Of a DNA stretch of 64,000 nt, positions 17,680-26,664 are shown piece by piece (the stretch's first letter is position 1; the number at the start of each line of letters is the position of its first letter). The position numbers and the translations under genes were made by a program. The notes under the pieces were generated by a model. That model worked only from the letters and a program-made list of their open reading frames with translations, was not told where the DNA came from and ran no database searches. The stretch lies in NCBI RefSeq assembly GCF_019799925.1, contig NZ_JABGCG010000001.1, positions 1 to 64,000 of the forward strand. The letters run 5' to 3'. This stretch comes from Blastococcus sp. CPCC 205250. GTDB taxonomy: Bacteria > Actinomycetota > Actinomycetes > Mycobacteriales > Geodermatophilaceae.

Positions 17680-17686
17680 CGCGGCC

Positions 17687-17767
17687 ATGCCGCCCCCGAT
17701 GAGTCCGCCCCGCCCGACCGGTCAGCCCTCCGGGGACCCGAGTCGAGCAGGAGGCGCCCGGTCGTGA
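17687..17767 (+). CDS. Putative 26-codon leader peptide upstream of the ABC exporter
   Basis: An ATG lies seven bases after the -10 box, where a leaderless transcript would begin. It opens a 26-codon Pro/Ser/Gly-rich frame (start MPPPMSPPRPTG) that ends TGA, overlapping the GTG of the exporter by four bases. This layout suggests translational coupling or attenuation rather than a functional peptide. There is no homology evidence, so this is an inference from position alone. Confidence 0.35.
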   Translation: MPPPMSPPRPTGQPSGDPSRAGGARS

Positions 17768-19653
17768 GCATGGAGATGACGGCGTGGTCGGCGTTGTCCA
17801 ACGCGATGCACGGCCGCACCGAGCGCCGTCCGTTCTCGTGGGCCACGGTGCGCCGGGTCCTGGACTTCGCCCGGCCGCACCGGCGCCGGATCGGCGCGTT
17901 CGTGGCGGTCGGCGTCGTCGAGGCCGTGCTGACCGTCGCCACCCCGCTGCTGGCCGGCCGGGTGGTGGACGCCATCGTCGAGGGCAGCGACACCTCGGTG
18001 GTGGTCTGGCTGGCGGTGCTCATCGCCGTCATCGCGGTGGCCGGCACCGGTCTGTCGCTGCTGGGCCGATTGCTGTCGGCCAGCCTCGGCGAGGGGCTCA
18101 TCCTCGACCTGCGCACCGCGGTGTTCGACCACGTGCAGCGGATGCCCGTCGCGTTCTTCACCCGGACGCGCACCGGCGCGCTGGTCTCGCGGCTGAACAA
18201 CGACGTCATCGGCGCGCAGCGGGCGTTCAGCGACACCCTCGCCGGCGTCGTCAGCAACACGGTGACCCTGGTGCTCACCGGCGCGGTGATGCTCACGCTG
18301 TCGTGGCAGGTCACCGTGCTGTCGCTGCTCCTGCTGCCGGCGTTCCTGCTGCCGGCCCGGCGGATCGGGGCGAGGCTGGCCGATCTCGGGCGGGCCGCCG
18401 CCGACCACAACGCGGCGATGACCGACCAGACGACCGAGCGGTTCTCCGCACCCGGCGCCACGCTCATCAAGCTGTTCGGCCGCCCCGACCGGGAGTCCGC
18501 CGAGTTCGCCTCGCGGGCGCGCAAGGTGCGCGACATCGGCGTCCGGACGGCGATGGTGCAGTGGGCGTTCGTCAGCGCGCTGATGCTGGTGTCGGCGCTC
18601 GCGCTGGCGCTGGTCTACGGGCTCGGCGGCTTCTACGCGCTGCGCGGCTCGCTGGACGCCGGCTCGGTGGTCGCCCTCGCGCTGCTGCTGACCCGCCTGT
18701 ACGCCCCGCTCACCGCGCTGGCCAGCGCCCGCGTGGACATCTCCTCGGCGATGGTCAGCTTCGAGCGGGTCTTCGAGGTGCTCGACCTCGTGCCGCTGGT
18801 GCGCGAGCGGCCCGACGCCCGCGACGTCCCCGACGGGCCGGTGTCGGTCGAGTTCGACGGCGTGACCTTCGGCTACCCGTCGGCCGACCGGGTCTCGCTG
18901 GCCTCCCTGGAGGACGTCGCGCAGCTGGACTCCCGCGGCGGCGTGGACGTCCTGCACGACGTCTCGTTCACCGTGCAGCCCGGCCAGGTGGTGGCCATCG
19001 TCGGCTCCTCGGGCGCGGGCAAGTCGACGATCGCCTCCCTGCTCCCGCGGCTGTACGACGTCGACTCCGGAGCCGTGCGGCTGGCCGGGATCGACGTCCG
19101 CGACCTGTCGTTCGCCGCGATCCGCCGGACGCTCGGCCTGGTCACCCAGGACGGGCACCTGTTCCACGAGTCGCTGCGGTCCAACCTGCTGCTGGCCGCG
19201 CCCGAGGCGACCGACGACGAGCTGTGGGGTGCGCTGGCGCGGGCCCGGCTGGCCGACCTGGTGCGCGCCCTCCCCGACGGGCTGGACACGGTGGTCGGAG
19301 AGCGCGGATACCGGCTGTCCGGGGGAGAGCGCCAGCGGCTGACCATCGCCCGGCTGCTCCTGGCCCGCCCGCGCGTCGTCCTGCTCGACGAGGCCACCGC
19401 GCACCTGGACTCCACCTCGGAGGCGGCGGTGCAGGCGGCCCTGGACGAGGCACTCGCCGGCCGGACGGCGATCGTGATCGCCCACCGGCTGTCCACCGTG
19501 CGCGCCGCCGACTGCATCCTCGTGCTGGAGGCCGGGCGGATCGCCGAGCGGGGCCGGCACGCGGAGCTCCTCGCCGCGGGCGGGCGCTACGCGGAGCTCT
19601 ACCGCACCCAGTTCGAGGAGCCGGCGCCGCGGGCCCTGGCGGTCGGCGGCTGA
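17764..19653 (+). CDS. ABC transporter, fused membrane and ATP-binding domains (exporter half-transporter)
   Basis: A 629-residue half-transporter of the MsbA/multidrug type. Six membrane helices fill residues ~35-330. The nucleotide-binding domain has Walker A GSSGAGKSTIASLL, signature LSGGERQRLTIARLLLA and Walker B VVLLDEATAHLDS, then the H-loop IVIAHRLSTV. A ~20-residue insertion (SLASLEDVAQLDSRGG) sits before Walker A, as in a subset of actinobacterial exporters. It probably works as a homodimer. The MerR-type promoter upstream suggests induction by redox-active or toxic compounds. Confidence 0.9.
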   Translation: MSMEMTAWSALSNAMHGRTERRPFSWATVRRVLDFARPHRRRIGAFVAVGVVEAVLTVATPLLAGRVVDAIVEGSDTSVVVWLAVLIAVIAVAGTGLSLLGRLLSASLGEGLILDLRTAVFDHVQRMPVAFFTRTRTGALVSRLNNDVIGAQRAFSDTLAGVVSNTVTLVLTGAVMLTLSWQVTVLSLLLLPAFLLPARRIGARLADLGRAAADHNAAMTDQTTERFSAPGATLIKLFGRPDRESAEFASRARKVRDIGVRTAMVQWAFVSALMLVSALALALVYGLGGFYALRGSLDAGSVVALALLLTRLYAPLTALASARVDISSAMVSFERVFEVLDLVPLVRERPDARDVPDGPVSVEFDGVTFGYPSADRVSLASLEDVAQLDSRGGVDVLHDVSFTVQPGQVVAIVGSSGAGKSTIASLLPRLYDVDSGAVRLAGIDVRDLSFAAIRRTLGLVTQDGHLFHESLRSNLLLAAPEATDDELWGALARARLADLVRALPDGLDTVVGERGYRLSGGERQRLTIARLLLARPRVVLLDEATAHLDSTSEAAVQAALDEALAGRTAIVIAHRLSTVRAADCILVLEAGRIAERGRHAELLAAGGRYAELYRTQFEEPAPRALAVGG

Positions 19654-19684
19654 GCCCGCGGGTGCCCGGACGGCGTCCCGGCCG

Positions 19685-20134
19685 TCAGGGTGCGCGGTCC
19701 GGCGACAGGCGGACGAGCGCGATCCGCCGGGACACCGTCGCCTGGTAGCCGTCGTACCTCGGGCAGTTGGCCATGAGGGCGTCCCACAGGCGCTGCCGGT
19801 CGGCGTCGGCGACCACGCTGGCGACGACGTCCCACCGCCGTCCGCCGACCTCCACCGCGCCCCGGGGATCGGCCTGCAGGTTCAGCTCCCACTGCGGCGC
19901 GCGGTCGATGCCGCCGTTGGAGGCGGCCACCACGAGGTCGTCGCCGTCGCGGACGTACAGCACCGGGGTCGTGTACGTCCGTCCCGAGGTGCGGCCGCGG
20001 TGGGTGAGCAGGACGACGTCGCCCCCGAGCCACCGCGCCCCGACGCGGCCGTCCGTCCGGCGGAGCACCCGCGTGTGCAGGCGGCCGACGTGCCGGCTGA
20101 CGACGGTCAGTGCGCGATCGGAGCGGGCGCTCAC
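19685..20134 (-). CDS. Deazaflavin (F420)-dependent nitroreductase family protein
   Basis: A 149-residue protein of the DUF385/Ddn split-barrel family. Visible features are LLTHRGRTSGRTYTTPVLYV, the cofactor-binding strand pair, then LVVAASNGGIDRAPQWELNL and AVEVGGRRWDV, all typical. Members bind F420 (or other cofactors) and reduce nitro compounds or quinones. GTG 20134 overlaps the hemerythrin stop by four bases, so the two are coupled and probably act in the same stress response. Confidence 0.85.
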   Translation of the reverse strand: MSARSDRALTVVSRHVGRLHTRVLRRTDGRVGARWLGGDVVLLTHRGRTSGRTYTTPVLYVRDGDDLVVAASNGGIDRAPQWELNLQADPRGAVEVGGRRWDVVASVVADADRQRLWDALMANCPRYDGYQATVSRRIALVRLSPDRAP

Positions 20135-20850
20135 CGCCCGGCGCCGAACACGCGGGCGTCCCGGCGGCGGGCGCGACGACCCAGCAGCCGGGCGAGTGCC
20201 AGGAACACCGCGTTGGCCCCCGGCAGGCGCCGCAGCTGCTCGTCGGTGAGGCCGTTCGACACCCAGCCCAGGACCGCCGGCACCTCCCGTGCCGTGTAGT
20301 CCCGCTGGAAGACCTCCCGGTCGAGCCGGTCCCAGTCCTGCGGGGTCAGGTACCGCTGCACCAGCGGCATGCCGTTGGCCTCCTCGTTGACCAGGTGGTT
20401 CTGCAGGTCGTCCCGCAGCCGGGCCGTGGTGGCGGCCAGCGCCTCGCGCGCGGCCGCGCCGCCGGTGCCGTCGGCCAGGGCCCGCAGCCCCTCGCGGGTG
20501 GCGGTGAGGAGGGGGTCGATGCCGGCGTGCTGGGCCTCGAGGGACTCCAGGACGGCGGCGTCGGCGCCGCGCTCGGCCAGCAGCGGCCACATGCCCCGGT
20601 CCTCGCCGGAGTGGTGCTTGTGCAGGACGGTCGCGAAGAGGTCGAACCGGCGGGCCAGTGCCGCCCACCGGGTCCGGTCGCCGGGATCGACCGTGGGGAC
20701 GACGGCGGCGAAGGCCTCGGTGTCCCGGCGGAAGGCGCGGTGCATCAGGTACATGGCGGCGAGGTCGATGGGCCCCTCCGGGGCCGCGGCCTGCCCCTCC
20801 AGCAGCAGCTGCGGGACGGCGGGAGCGGTGGCGGTCAAGGCGTCCTCCAT
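20131..20850 (-). CDS. Hemerythrin-domain protein
   Basis: A 239-residue protein whose N-terminal ~165 residues are a hemerythrin four-helix bundle. Likely iron ligands are seen in MYLMHRAF, VLHKHHSGEDRGM, LEAQHAGID and NHLVNEEANGMP. The C-terminal ~60 residues are an extra helical part. It may bind a di-iron centre and sense or store O2 or handle NO/peroxide. It is first in an operon with the F420-type reductase and divergent from a TetR gene with only 49 bases between. Confidence 0.85.
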   Translation of the reverse strand: MEDALTATAPAVPQLLLEGQAAAPEGPIDLAAMYLMHRAFRRDTEAFAAVVPTVDPGDRTRWAALARRFDLFATVLHKHHSGEDRGMWPLLAERGADAAVLESLEAQHAGIDPLLTATREGLRALADGTGGAAAREALAATTARLRDDLQNHLVNEEANGMPLVQRYLTPQDWDRLDREVFQRDYTAREVPAVLGWVSNGLTDEQLRRLPGANAVFLALARLLGRRARRRDARVFGAGR

Positions 20851-20899
20851 ATTGACCAGAGCATGAGTAAAACGAACAAGGGAACGGTAAGGTCAAAGT
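20851..20899. promoter_or_regulatory. Divergent promoter/operator region between hemerythrin and TetR genes
   Basis: This 49-base gap is notably AT-rich for the window. It has TTGACC at 20852-20857 facing right and its reverse complement GGTCAA at 20891-20896, so each gene has a possible -35 box, with the two mirrored. The TetR protein probably binds here and controls both directions. Its exact operator cannot be read by eye. Confidence 0.5.
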
Positions 20900-21529
20900 G
20901 TGACGGAGGGCAAGAGGGTCTATCGCTCCACGCTGCGGGCCGAGCAGGCCCGGCGGACGCGGGCCGCGGTGCTCGATGCGGCGGGGCACTGCTTCCTGGA
21001 GCGCGGGTACGCGGCCACGACCATGAAGGACGTCGCGGCGGCGGCCGGCGTCTCGGTGCCCACGGTGTTCGCCCAGGGCGGCAAGGCGGCCCTGCTGCTG
21101 GCGTGCGTGGACCGCGTGCTGGTCGGCGACGACGAGGAGGTGCCGCTGCTGGCCCGCGAGCTGTTCGTCCGGCTGGCCGAGGCCCCGGACAAGCAGGGCA
21201 AGCTCGCGGCACTGCGCGACATCGCCGCCGACCGGGGTCCCGCGGCCGTGCCGATGCTGCGGGCCTTCGAGACCGCGGCCGCCGCGGATCCGGACCTGCG
21301 GGACGTCTGGACCGACTACGAGTCCCGCCGCTACGCCGACATGCGCGCGCTGACGGTCATGTTCGGGCCGTGGCTGCGTCCCGGGCTCGACGTCGACACG
21401 GCGACCGACATCTGGTGGGCGACGTTCGGTCTCGAGACGACCGACCGGCTCCTGCGCGACCGCGGGTGGCCGGCCGAGCGGTTCGCCGACTGGTTCGCCG
21501 ACGCCGTCGACCGGCTGCTGCTGCGGTGA
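20900..21529 (+). CDS. TetR-family transcriptional regulator
   Basis: A 209-residue regulator with an N-terminal helix-turn-helix: RTRAAVLDAAGHCFLERGYA, TTMKDVAAAAGVSVPTVFAQ then KAALLLACVDRVL. The C-terminal ligand domain is helical and unassigned. It is divergent from the hemerythrin/nitroreductase operon, the usual layout for a local repressor. The start is GTG 20900; the stop lies 46 bases before cobN, so read-through into cobN is possible, though cobN has its own TAGCGT box. Confidence 0.88.
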   Translation: MTEGKRVYRSTLRAEQARRTRAAVLDAAGHCFLERGYAATTMKDVAAAAGVSVPTVFAQGGKAALLLACVDRVLVGDDEEVPLLARELFVRLAEAPDKQGKLAALRDIAADRGPAAVPMLRAFETAAAADPDLRDVWTDYESRRYADMRALTVMFGPWLRPGLDVDTATDIWWATFGLETTDRLLRDRGWPAERFADWFADAVDRLLLR

Positions 21530-21575
21530 CCGCGCGGCGCGGGGCTGAGTCGGGGCCGCGGGTAGCGTCGCGCGG

Positions 21576-24500
21576 GTGTTCGCCCTGCTCTCCACCAGTG
21601 ACACCGACCTGCTCTCCGCCCGCGCCAGTGGTGCGCAGTGGCGGCTGGGCAACCCCGTCCGGCTCGGCGAGGACGGCATGGCCGCGCTGGTCGAGGGCGC
21701 CGAGCTCGTCGTCGTCCGCATCCTCGGCGTGCGCCGCCAGTACGAGGAGATGCTCGCGCCGCTGCTGGCCGGCTCCGCGCCGGTCGTCGTCCTCGGCGGC
21801 GAGCAGGTGCCCGACGCGGAGCTGATGGAGCTCTCCACCGTCCCGATGGGGGTGGCGACCGAGGCACACGGCTACCTCGCGCAGGGCGGGCCGGACAACC
21901 TCGTCCAGCTGCACCGCTTCCTCTCCGACACCGTGCTGCTGACCGGCGAGGGCTTCGAGCCGCCGTCGGTCGCGCCGGACTGGGGGCTGCTGGAGCGGGA
22001 GTCCTCCGGCAGCGGGCCGCGCATCGCCGTCCTCTACTACCGGGCGCACCACCTGTCGGGGAACACCGGCTTCGTCGAGGACCTGTGCTCCGCGGTCGAG
22101 GCGGCCGGCGGCTCCGCGCTGCCGGTGTTCACCTCGAGCCTGCGCACGGTGGACGAGGGCCTGCTCGAGACGCTGCGCGCGGCCGACGCCCTGGTGGTCA
22201 CCGTGCTCGCCGCCGGCGGCGCCCGGCCGGCCACCGCGCAGGCCGGCGGGGACGACGGCGCCTGGGACGTCGGAGCGCTCGCGTCGCTCGACGTGCCGGT
22301 GATCCAGGGCCTGTGCCTGACCCGCTCCCGCGAGGAGTGGCTGGCCGACGACGACGGGCTCTCCCCGCTCGACGTGGGCAACCAGGTCGCCATCCCGGAG
22401 TTCGACGGCCGGCTGATCAGCGTGCCGTTCTCCTTCAAGGAGACCGACGCCGACGGGCTGACCACCTACGTGGCCGACCCCGAGCGGGCGGCGCGGGTCG
22501 CCGGCACCGCCGTCGCGCACGCCCGGCTGCGGCACACCCCGCCCGGCGAGCGGCGGATCGTCGTGATGCTGTCGGCGTACCCGACCAAGCACTCGCGGAT
22601 CGGCAACGCCGTCGGCCTGGACACCCCCGCCTCGGTGGTGCGGCTGCTGGCTGCCATGTCGGGGGCGGGCTACGACATCGGCCCGTTCGACGGGACGGGC
22701 GCGCTACCCGGCGTCGCGGACCTGGACGGCGACGCGCTCGTGCACGCCCTGATCGCCGCAGGCGGTCAGGACGCCGACTGGCTGACCTCCGAGCAGCTGT
22801 CCGGCCAGCCGGTGCGGATCGCCGCCGCCGAGTACCGCGCGTTCTTCGAGACACTCCCCGAGGACCTGCGCGCGGCGATGGTGGAGCACTGGGGGCAGCC
22901 GCCGGGGTCGCTGTTCGTCGACGAGACCGACGACTCGATCGTCTTCGCCGCCCTGCGCGCCGGCAACGTCGTCGTCATGGTGCAGCCGCCGCGCGGCTTC
23001 GGCGAGAACCCCATCGCGATCTACCACGACCCCGACCTGCCGCCCAGCCACCACTACCTGGCCGCCTACTGGTGGCTGCGGTCGGTCTTCGGCGCGCACG
23101 CGCTGGTGCACGTCGGCAAGCACGGCAACATGGAGTGGCTGCCCGGCAAGACCGTGGGGCTGTCGGCCTCCTGCGCGCCCGACGCCGCGATCGGCGACCT
23201 GCCGCTGGTCTACCCGTTCCTGGTCAACGACCCGGGCGAGGGCTCGCAGGCCAAGCGCCGGGCGCACGCCACGCTGGTCGACCACATGGTGCCGCCGATG
23301 GCCCGTGCGGAGACCTACGGCGACATCGCCCGGCTGGAGCAGCTGCTCGACGAGCACGCCAACGTCGCGGCGATGGACCCGGCGAAGCTGCCGGCCGTCC
23401 GCGCGCAGATCTGGACGCTGCTGCAGGCCGCGAAGCTCGACTCCGACCTGGGCCTCAACGAGCGCCCGGAGGACGACCACTTCGACGAGATGATCCTGCA
23501 CGTCGACGGGTGGCTCTGCGAGATCAAGGACTCGCAGATCCGCGACGGCCTGCACGTGCTCGGCTCCCCGCCCGAGGGCGACGACCGGGTCGGCCTGGTA
23601 CTGGCGATGCTGCGGGCCCGGCAGATCTGGGGCGGTTCGGTCGCACTGCCGGGACTGCGGGAGGCGCTCGGGCTGACCGAGGACGGCACCGCGGGCCTGC
23701 GCGCGACCGACGCCGTCGAGGAGCTGGCGATGGCGCTCGTGTCGGGGATGGAGTCGGCGGGTTGGACCCCGGGCGCCGTGGACGGCGTCGTCCGTTCGGT
23801 GCTGGGCCGGGAGGACGCCGGCGTCGCCGCGGTGCTCCGGTTCGCCGTCGACGAGGTCGTGCCGCGGCTGGCCCGCACCACCGACGAGCTCGACGCCACG
23901 CTGCACGCCCTCGACGGCGGCTACGTGCCGGCCGGCCCCTCGGGCTCGCCGCTGCGCGGGCTGGTCAACGTGCTGCCGACCGGGCGCAACTTCTACTCGG
24001 TCGACCCGCGCGCGGTGCCCTCGCGGCTGGCGTGGGAGACCGGCCAGGCGATGGCCGAGTCCCTCGTCGCCCGCTACCGGGCCGACACCGGCGAGTACCC
24101 GCGCTCGGTCGGGCTGTCGGTCTGGGGGACGTCGGCGATGCGCACCTCCGGGGACGACGTCGCCGAGGTGCTGGCCCTGCTCGGCGTCCGGCCGGTGTGG
24201 GACGACGCCTCCCGCCGGGTGACCGGCCTGGAGCCGATCCCGCTCGACGAGCTGGGCCGGCCCCGGATCGACGTGACCGTGCGGATCAGCGGCTTCTTCC
24301 GGGACGCCTTCCCGCACGTGGTGACGATGCTGGACGACGCGGTGACGCTGGTGGCGGGGCTGTCGGCCGAGGGCGACGACCAGAACTTCGTGCGCGCCCA
24401 CGTCGACGCCGACCTGGCCATCCACGGCGACCGCCGCCGCGCCACCACCCGGGTCTTCGGCTCCAAGCCCGGCGCGTACGGGGCCGGGCTGCTGTCGCTG

Positions 24501-25196
24501 ATCGACAGCCGCAACTGGCGCGGGGACGCCGACCTCGCGGAGGTGTACGCGGTGTGGGGCGGCTATGCCTACGGCCGGGACCTCGACGGCGTGGCGGCGC
24601 GGCCGGACATGGAGGCGGCCTACCGGCGGATCGCGGTGGCGGCCAAGAACGTCGACACCCGCGAGCACGACATCGCCGACTCCGACGACTACTTCCAGTA
24701 CCACGGCGGGATGGTCGCCACGGTCCGGGCGCTGACCGGGTCCGCGCCGCGGGCCTACATCGGCGACTCGACCCGGCCGGAGTCGGTGCGCACCCGGTCG
24801 CTGGGGGAGGAGACCGCGCGGGTGTTCCGGGCGCGGGTGGTCAACCCCAAGTGGCTGGCCGCCATGCGCCGGCACGGCTACAAGGGCGCCTTCGAGCTGG
24901 CCGCGACGGTCGACTACCTGTTCGGCTACGACGCCACGACCGGCGTGGTCGACGACTGGATGTACGAGAAGCTGACCGAGACCTACGTGCTCGACCCGGA
25001 GCAGCGGGAGTTCTTCGAGCAGTCCAACCCGTGGGCGCTGCACGGCATCGCCGAGCGGCTGCTGGAGGCCGTGGACCGCGGGATGTGGGCGGAGCCGGAC
25101 CCGGCGCTGCTCGCCGAGCTCCGGCAGGCCTACCTCGACACCGAGGGTGACCTGGAGGGCGGGGAGACGCCGGCCCAGCAGAGCGCGCCGGCCTGA
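21576..25196 (+). CDS. cobN: Cobaltochelatase subunit CobN
   Basis: Large subunit (1206 residues) of the ATP-dependent aerobic cobalt chelatase, which inserts Co2+ into hydrogenobyrinate a,c-diamide. Related to magnesium chelatase ChlH. Signature stretches include VMLSAYPTKHSRIGNAVGLD, ALVHVGKHGNMEWLPGK, LVNDPGEGSQAKRRAHA and VSLSAWGTSAMRTSGDD-like VGLSVWGTSAMRTSGDD. The length is normal. A TAGCGT box ends seven bases before GTG 21576, so the message may be leaderless. The small AAA+ subunits are not in this window. Confidence 0.96.
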   Translation: MFALLSTSDTDLLSARASGAQWRLGNPVRLGEDGMAALVEGAELVVVRILGVRRQYEEMLAPLLAGSAPVVVLGGEQVPDAELMELSTVPMGVATEAHGYLAQGGPDNLVQLHRFLSDTVLLTGEGFEPPSVAPDWGLLERESSGSGPRIAVLYYRAHHLSGNTGFVEDLCSAVEAAGGSALPVFTSSLRTVDEGLLETLRAADALVVTVLAAGGARPATAQAGGDDGAWDVGALASLDVPVIQGLCLTRSREEWLADDDGLSPLDVGNQVAIPEFDGRLISVPFSFKETDADGLTTYVADPERAARVAGTAVAHARLRHTPPGERRIVVMLSAYPTKHSRIGNAVGLDTPASVVRLLAAMSGAGYDIGPFDGTGALPGVADLDGDALVHALIAAGGQDADWLTSEQLSGQPVRIAAAEYRAFFETLPEDLRAAMVEHWGQPPGSLFVDETDDSIVFAALRAGNVVVMVQPPRGFGENPIAIYHDPDLPPSHHYLAAYWWLRSVFGAHALVHVGKHGNMEWLPGKTVGLSASCAPDAAIGDLPLVYPFLVNDPGEGSQAKRRAHATLVDHMVPPMARAETYGDIARLEQLLDEHANVAAMDPAKLPAVRAQIWTLLQAAKLDSDLGLNERPEDDHFDEMILHVDGWLCEIKDSQIRDGLHVLGSPPEGDDRVGLVLAMLRARQIWGGSVALPGLREALGLTEDGTAGLRATDAVEELAMALVSGMESAGWTPGAVDGVVRSVLGREDAGVAAVLRFAVDEVVPRLARTTDELDATLHALDGGYVPAGPSGSPLRGLVNVLPTGRNFYSVDPRAVPSRLAWETGQAMAESLVARYRADTGEYPRSVGLSVWGTSAMRTSGDDVAEVLALLGVRPVWDDASRRVTGLEPIPLDELGRPRIDVTVRISGFFRDAFPHVVTMLDDAVTLVAGLSAEGDDQNFVRAHVDADLAIHGDRRRATTRVFGSKPGAYGAGLLSLIDSRNWRGDADLAEVYAVWGGYAYGRDLDGVAARPDMEAAYRRIAVAAKNVDTREHDIADSDDYFQYHGGMVATVRALTGSAPRAYIGDSTRPESVRTRSLGEETARVFRARVVNPKWLAAMRRHGYKGAFELAATVDYLFGYDATTGVVDDWMYEKLTETYVLDPEQREFFEQSNPWALHGIAERLLEAVDRGMWAEPDPALLAELRQAYLDTEGDLEGGETPAQQSAPA

Positions 25197-25221
25197 GCGC
25201 GGCCGGTCCCTCCGGCTGGGC

Positions 25222-26285
25222 TCACTCCAGCTCGACGACGACGGGCGCGCGGTGGCGCCCGGGACCGGCGGCCACCCAGGCGTCCAGGACCGGCTCGGCG
25301 TCGGCCGGGAACGCCGAGATGCCGATGGTCCGGCCGGTGTCCGCCGGCGGGACGGCCGGGTGGTCGTGCGCCCCGACGCTGCCGCGCGAGCAGGCCTCGC
25401 ACAGGTGGTGCACCGCCGAGGTCCAGTCCTCGGCGACCACCCCGGCGTCCTCCAGGGCGGACAGCAGCGCCGCGACGTCCTGGTCCGCCGCGGTGACGAC
25501 GACGCTGAGCGTGGGACGCGGGGACCGCTCCCAGAGCTCGATCTCGTCGAACACCGGCAGCTCCTCGTCCCCCAGCCGGCGGGTGCCTTCCGGGACGCCG
25601 TCGTGCAGGACGACGTCCCGGTGGCGGTGGCCCGACGCGGGCAGCGGCACGCTGAGCACCTCGATCCGGGCCGGGTCGATCCGCCGCCCCCACACCACCT
25701 CGGTGTCCCACGTGCGGCCGTCGACCCGGACGGGTGTCTGACCGCGGTACCGCGGTGGTGGGTTCAGGCGCAGCGGGCTCGGGCCGAGGTCGGCGGCGAC
25801 CGGACCGTCCGTGGGACCGTCCGTGGGTCCGTCCGCGGGGCCGTCGGTCGGTCTGTCCGTGGCGCCGTCCACCGTGGCGCCGTACGCCGTCCACGCCGCG
25901 CGCGCGGTGCGCCAGTCCCGCCGTGCGGTGGCCGCGATGCCGAGGTTCCAGGCCGCCGGTTCCCCGGCACGGCGCTCGGCCGGGATGAGGTCCAGCGCGC
26001 GCTGGAGGAGGTCTGGCTCGCGACCCAGTCGCGCCGCCGCTTGGCGAACAGCCCGCGGTCGTTCCACATCTCGCGGACGTCCGGGTCCCGCCGGAGCACC
26101 TCCGCGGCGAGGGCGTCGGCCTCGCCCGCACGTGCTGCGTCCGCAGCAGTACCGGCGTCCTCGACGGTGCCGTCGTCCGCGAGGTCGGTGTCGAGCTCCG
26201 CGTAGCGGTCCAGCAGCTGGTCCAGCGACAGCCGGCGGAGGTCCCGGACTCCCGTGTCCGCCGAGCGGCGACGGCCGAAGCGCAT
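25222..26285 (-). pseudogene. Frame-broken TPR-like conserved protein
   Basis: Two overlapping reverse frames complete each other. From ATG 26285 one frame reads LRRLSLDQLLDRYAELDTDL ... REMWNDRGLFAKRRRDWVAS; near 26015-26022 the sense passes to the -1 frame, DLLQRALDLIPAERRAGEPA ... ending PVVVELE at 25222. One missing G in GCG(G)AG would restore one frame of about 355 residues. Left alone, the first frame stops at 25764 (174 residues). The joined protein has TPR-like helices, a (TDGP)n linker and a C-terminal domain of unknown function. It is a true lesion or a sequencing error. Confidence 0.65.
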
Positions 26286-26395
26286 CCCGCCATGGTGGGG
26301 CACGCGAGGAGTGGTCGCACTGCGGAGCGTGACGACCCGCCGTCGGCCCGTCCGGGTGAGGGGACGGCTGCCCCGCGCCGGGTACGGAGCCCGAC

Positions 26396-26605
26396 ATGAG
26401 CATCCTGAACCGACTGATGGGCACTGCAGAAGGCGCTGCGCGCGGAGCCGCCCGTGGCGGCCGCGGGGCGGCCCGTCCCACGCGGGGCATGGGCCGCACC
26501 ACCGGCATGAACGCCGGCCGGCGGATGGGTCGCGGCCGCGCCGCGACGCCGGCCACCCCTGGTGGTCTCGGCGGACTGGTGAGCGGACTGCTCCGCCGCC
26601 GCTGA
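26396..26605 (+). CDS. Small Arg/Gly-rich basic protein, unknown function
   Basis: A 69-residue protein rich in Arg, Gly, Ala and Met, with an RG/GR pattern (GAARGAARGGRGAARP, GRRMGRGRAATP) and a hydrophobic-basic end GLVSGLLRRR. It is not recognised. It has an ATG start and a perfect stem-loop after the stop, supporting a real gene. Such composition suits nucleic-acid or membrane binding, which is a guess only. Confidence 0.5.
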   Translation: MSILNRLMGTAEGAARGAARGGRGAARPTRGMGRTTGMNAGRRMGRGRAATPATPGGLGGLVSGLLRRR

Positions 26606-26611
26606 CGACAC

Positions 26612-26634
26612 CCTCCGGGGCGGGTCCCCGGAGG
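26612..26634. terminator. 9-bp stem-loop between the small gene and convergent cobS
   Basis: CCTCCGGGG (26612-26620) pairs exactly with CCCCGGAGG (26626-26634) around a five-base loop, seven bases after the stop of the 69-residue protein. Probably a bidirectional terminator. Confidence 0.7.
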
Positions 26635-26664
26635 TCGAGGCCAGGCACAGGCCAGGCCAGGGGG

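Noticed and set aside
21638..25150. 1170-codon forward frame within cobN
   Set aside because: Out-of-frame shadow of cobN with Arg/Gly-rich composition and no motif.
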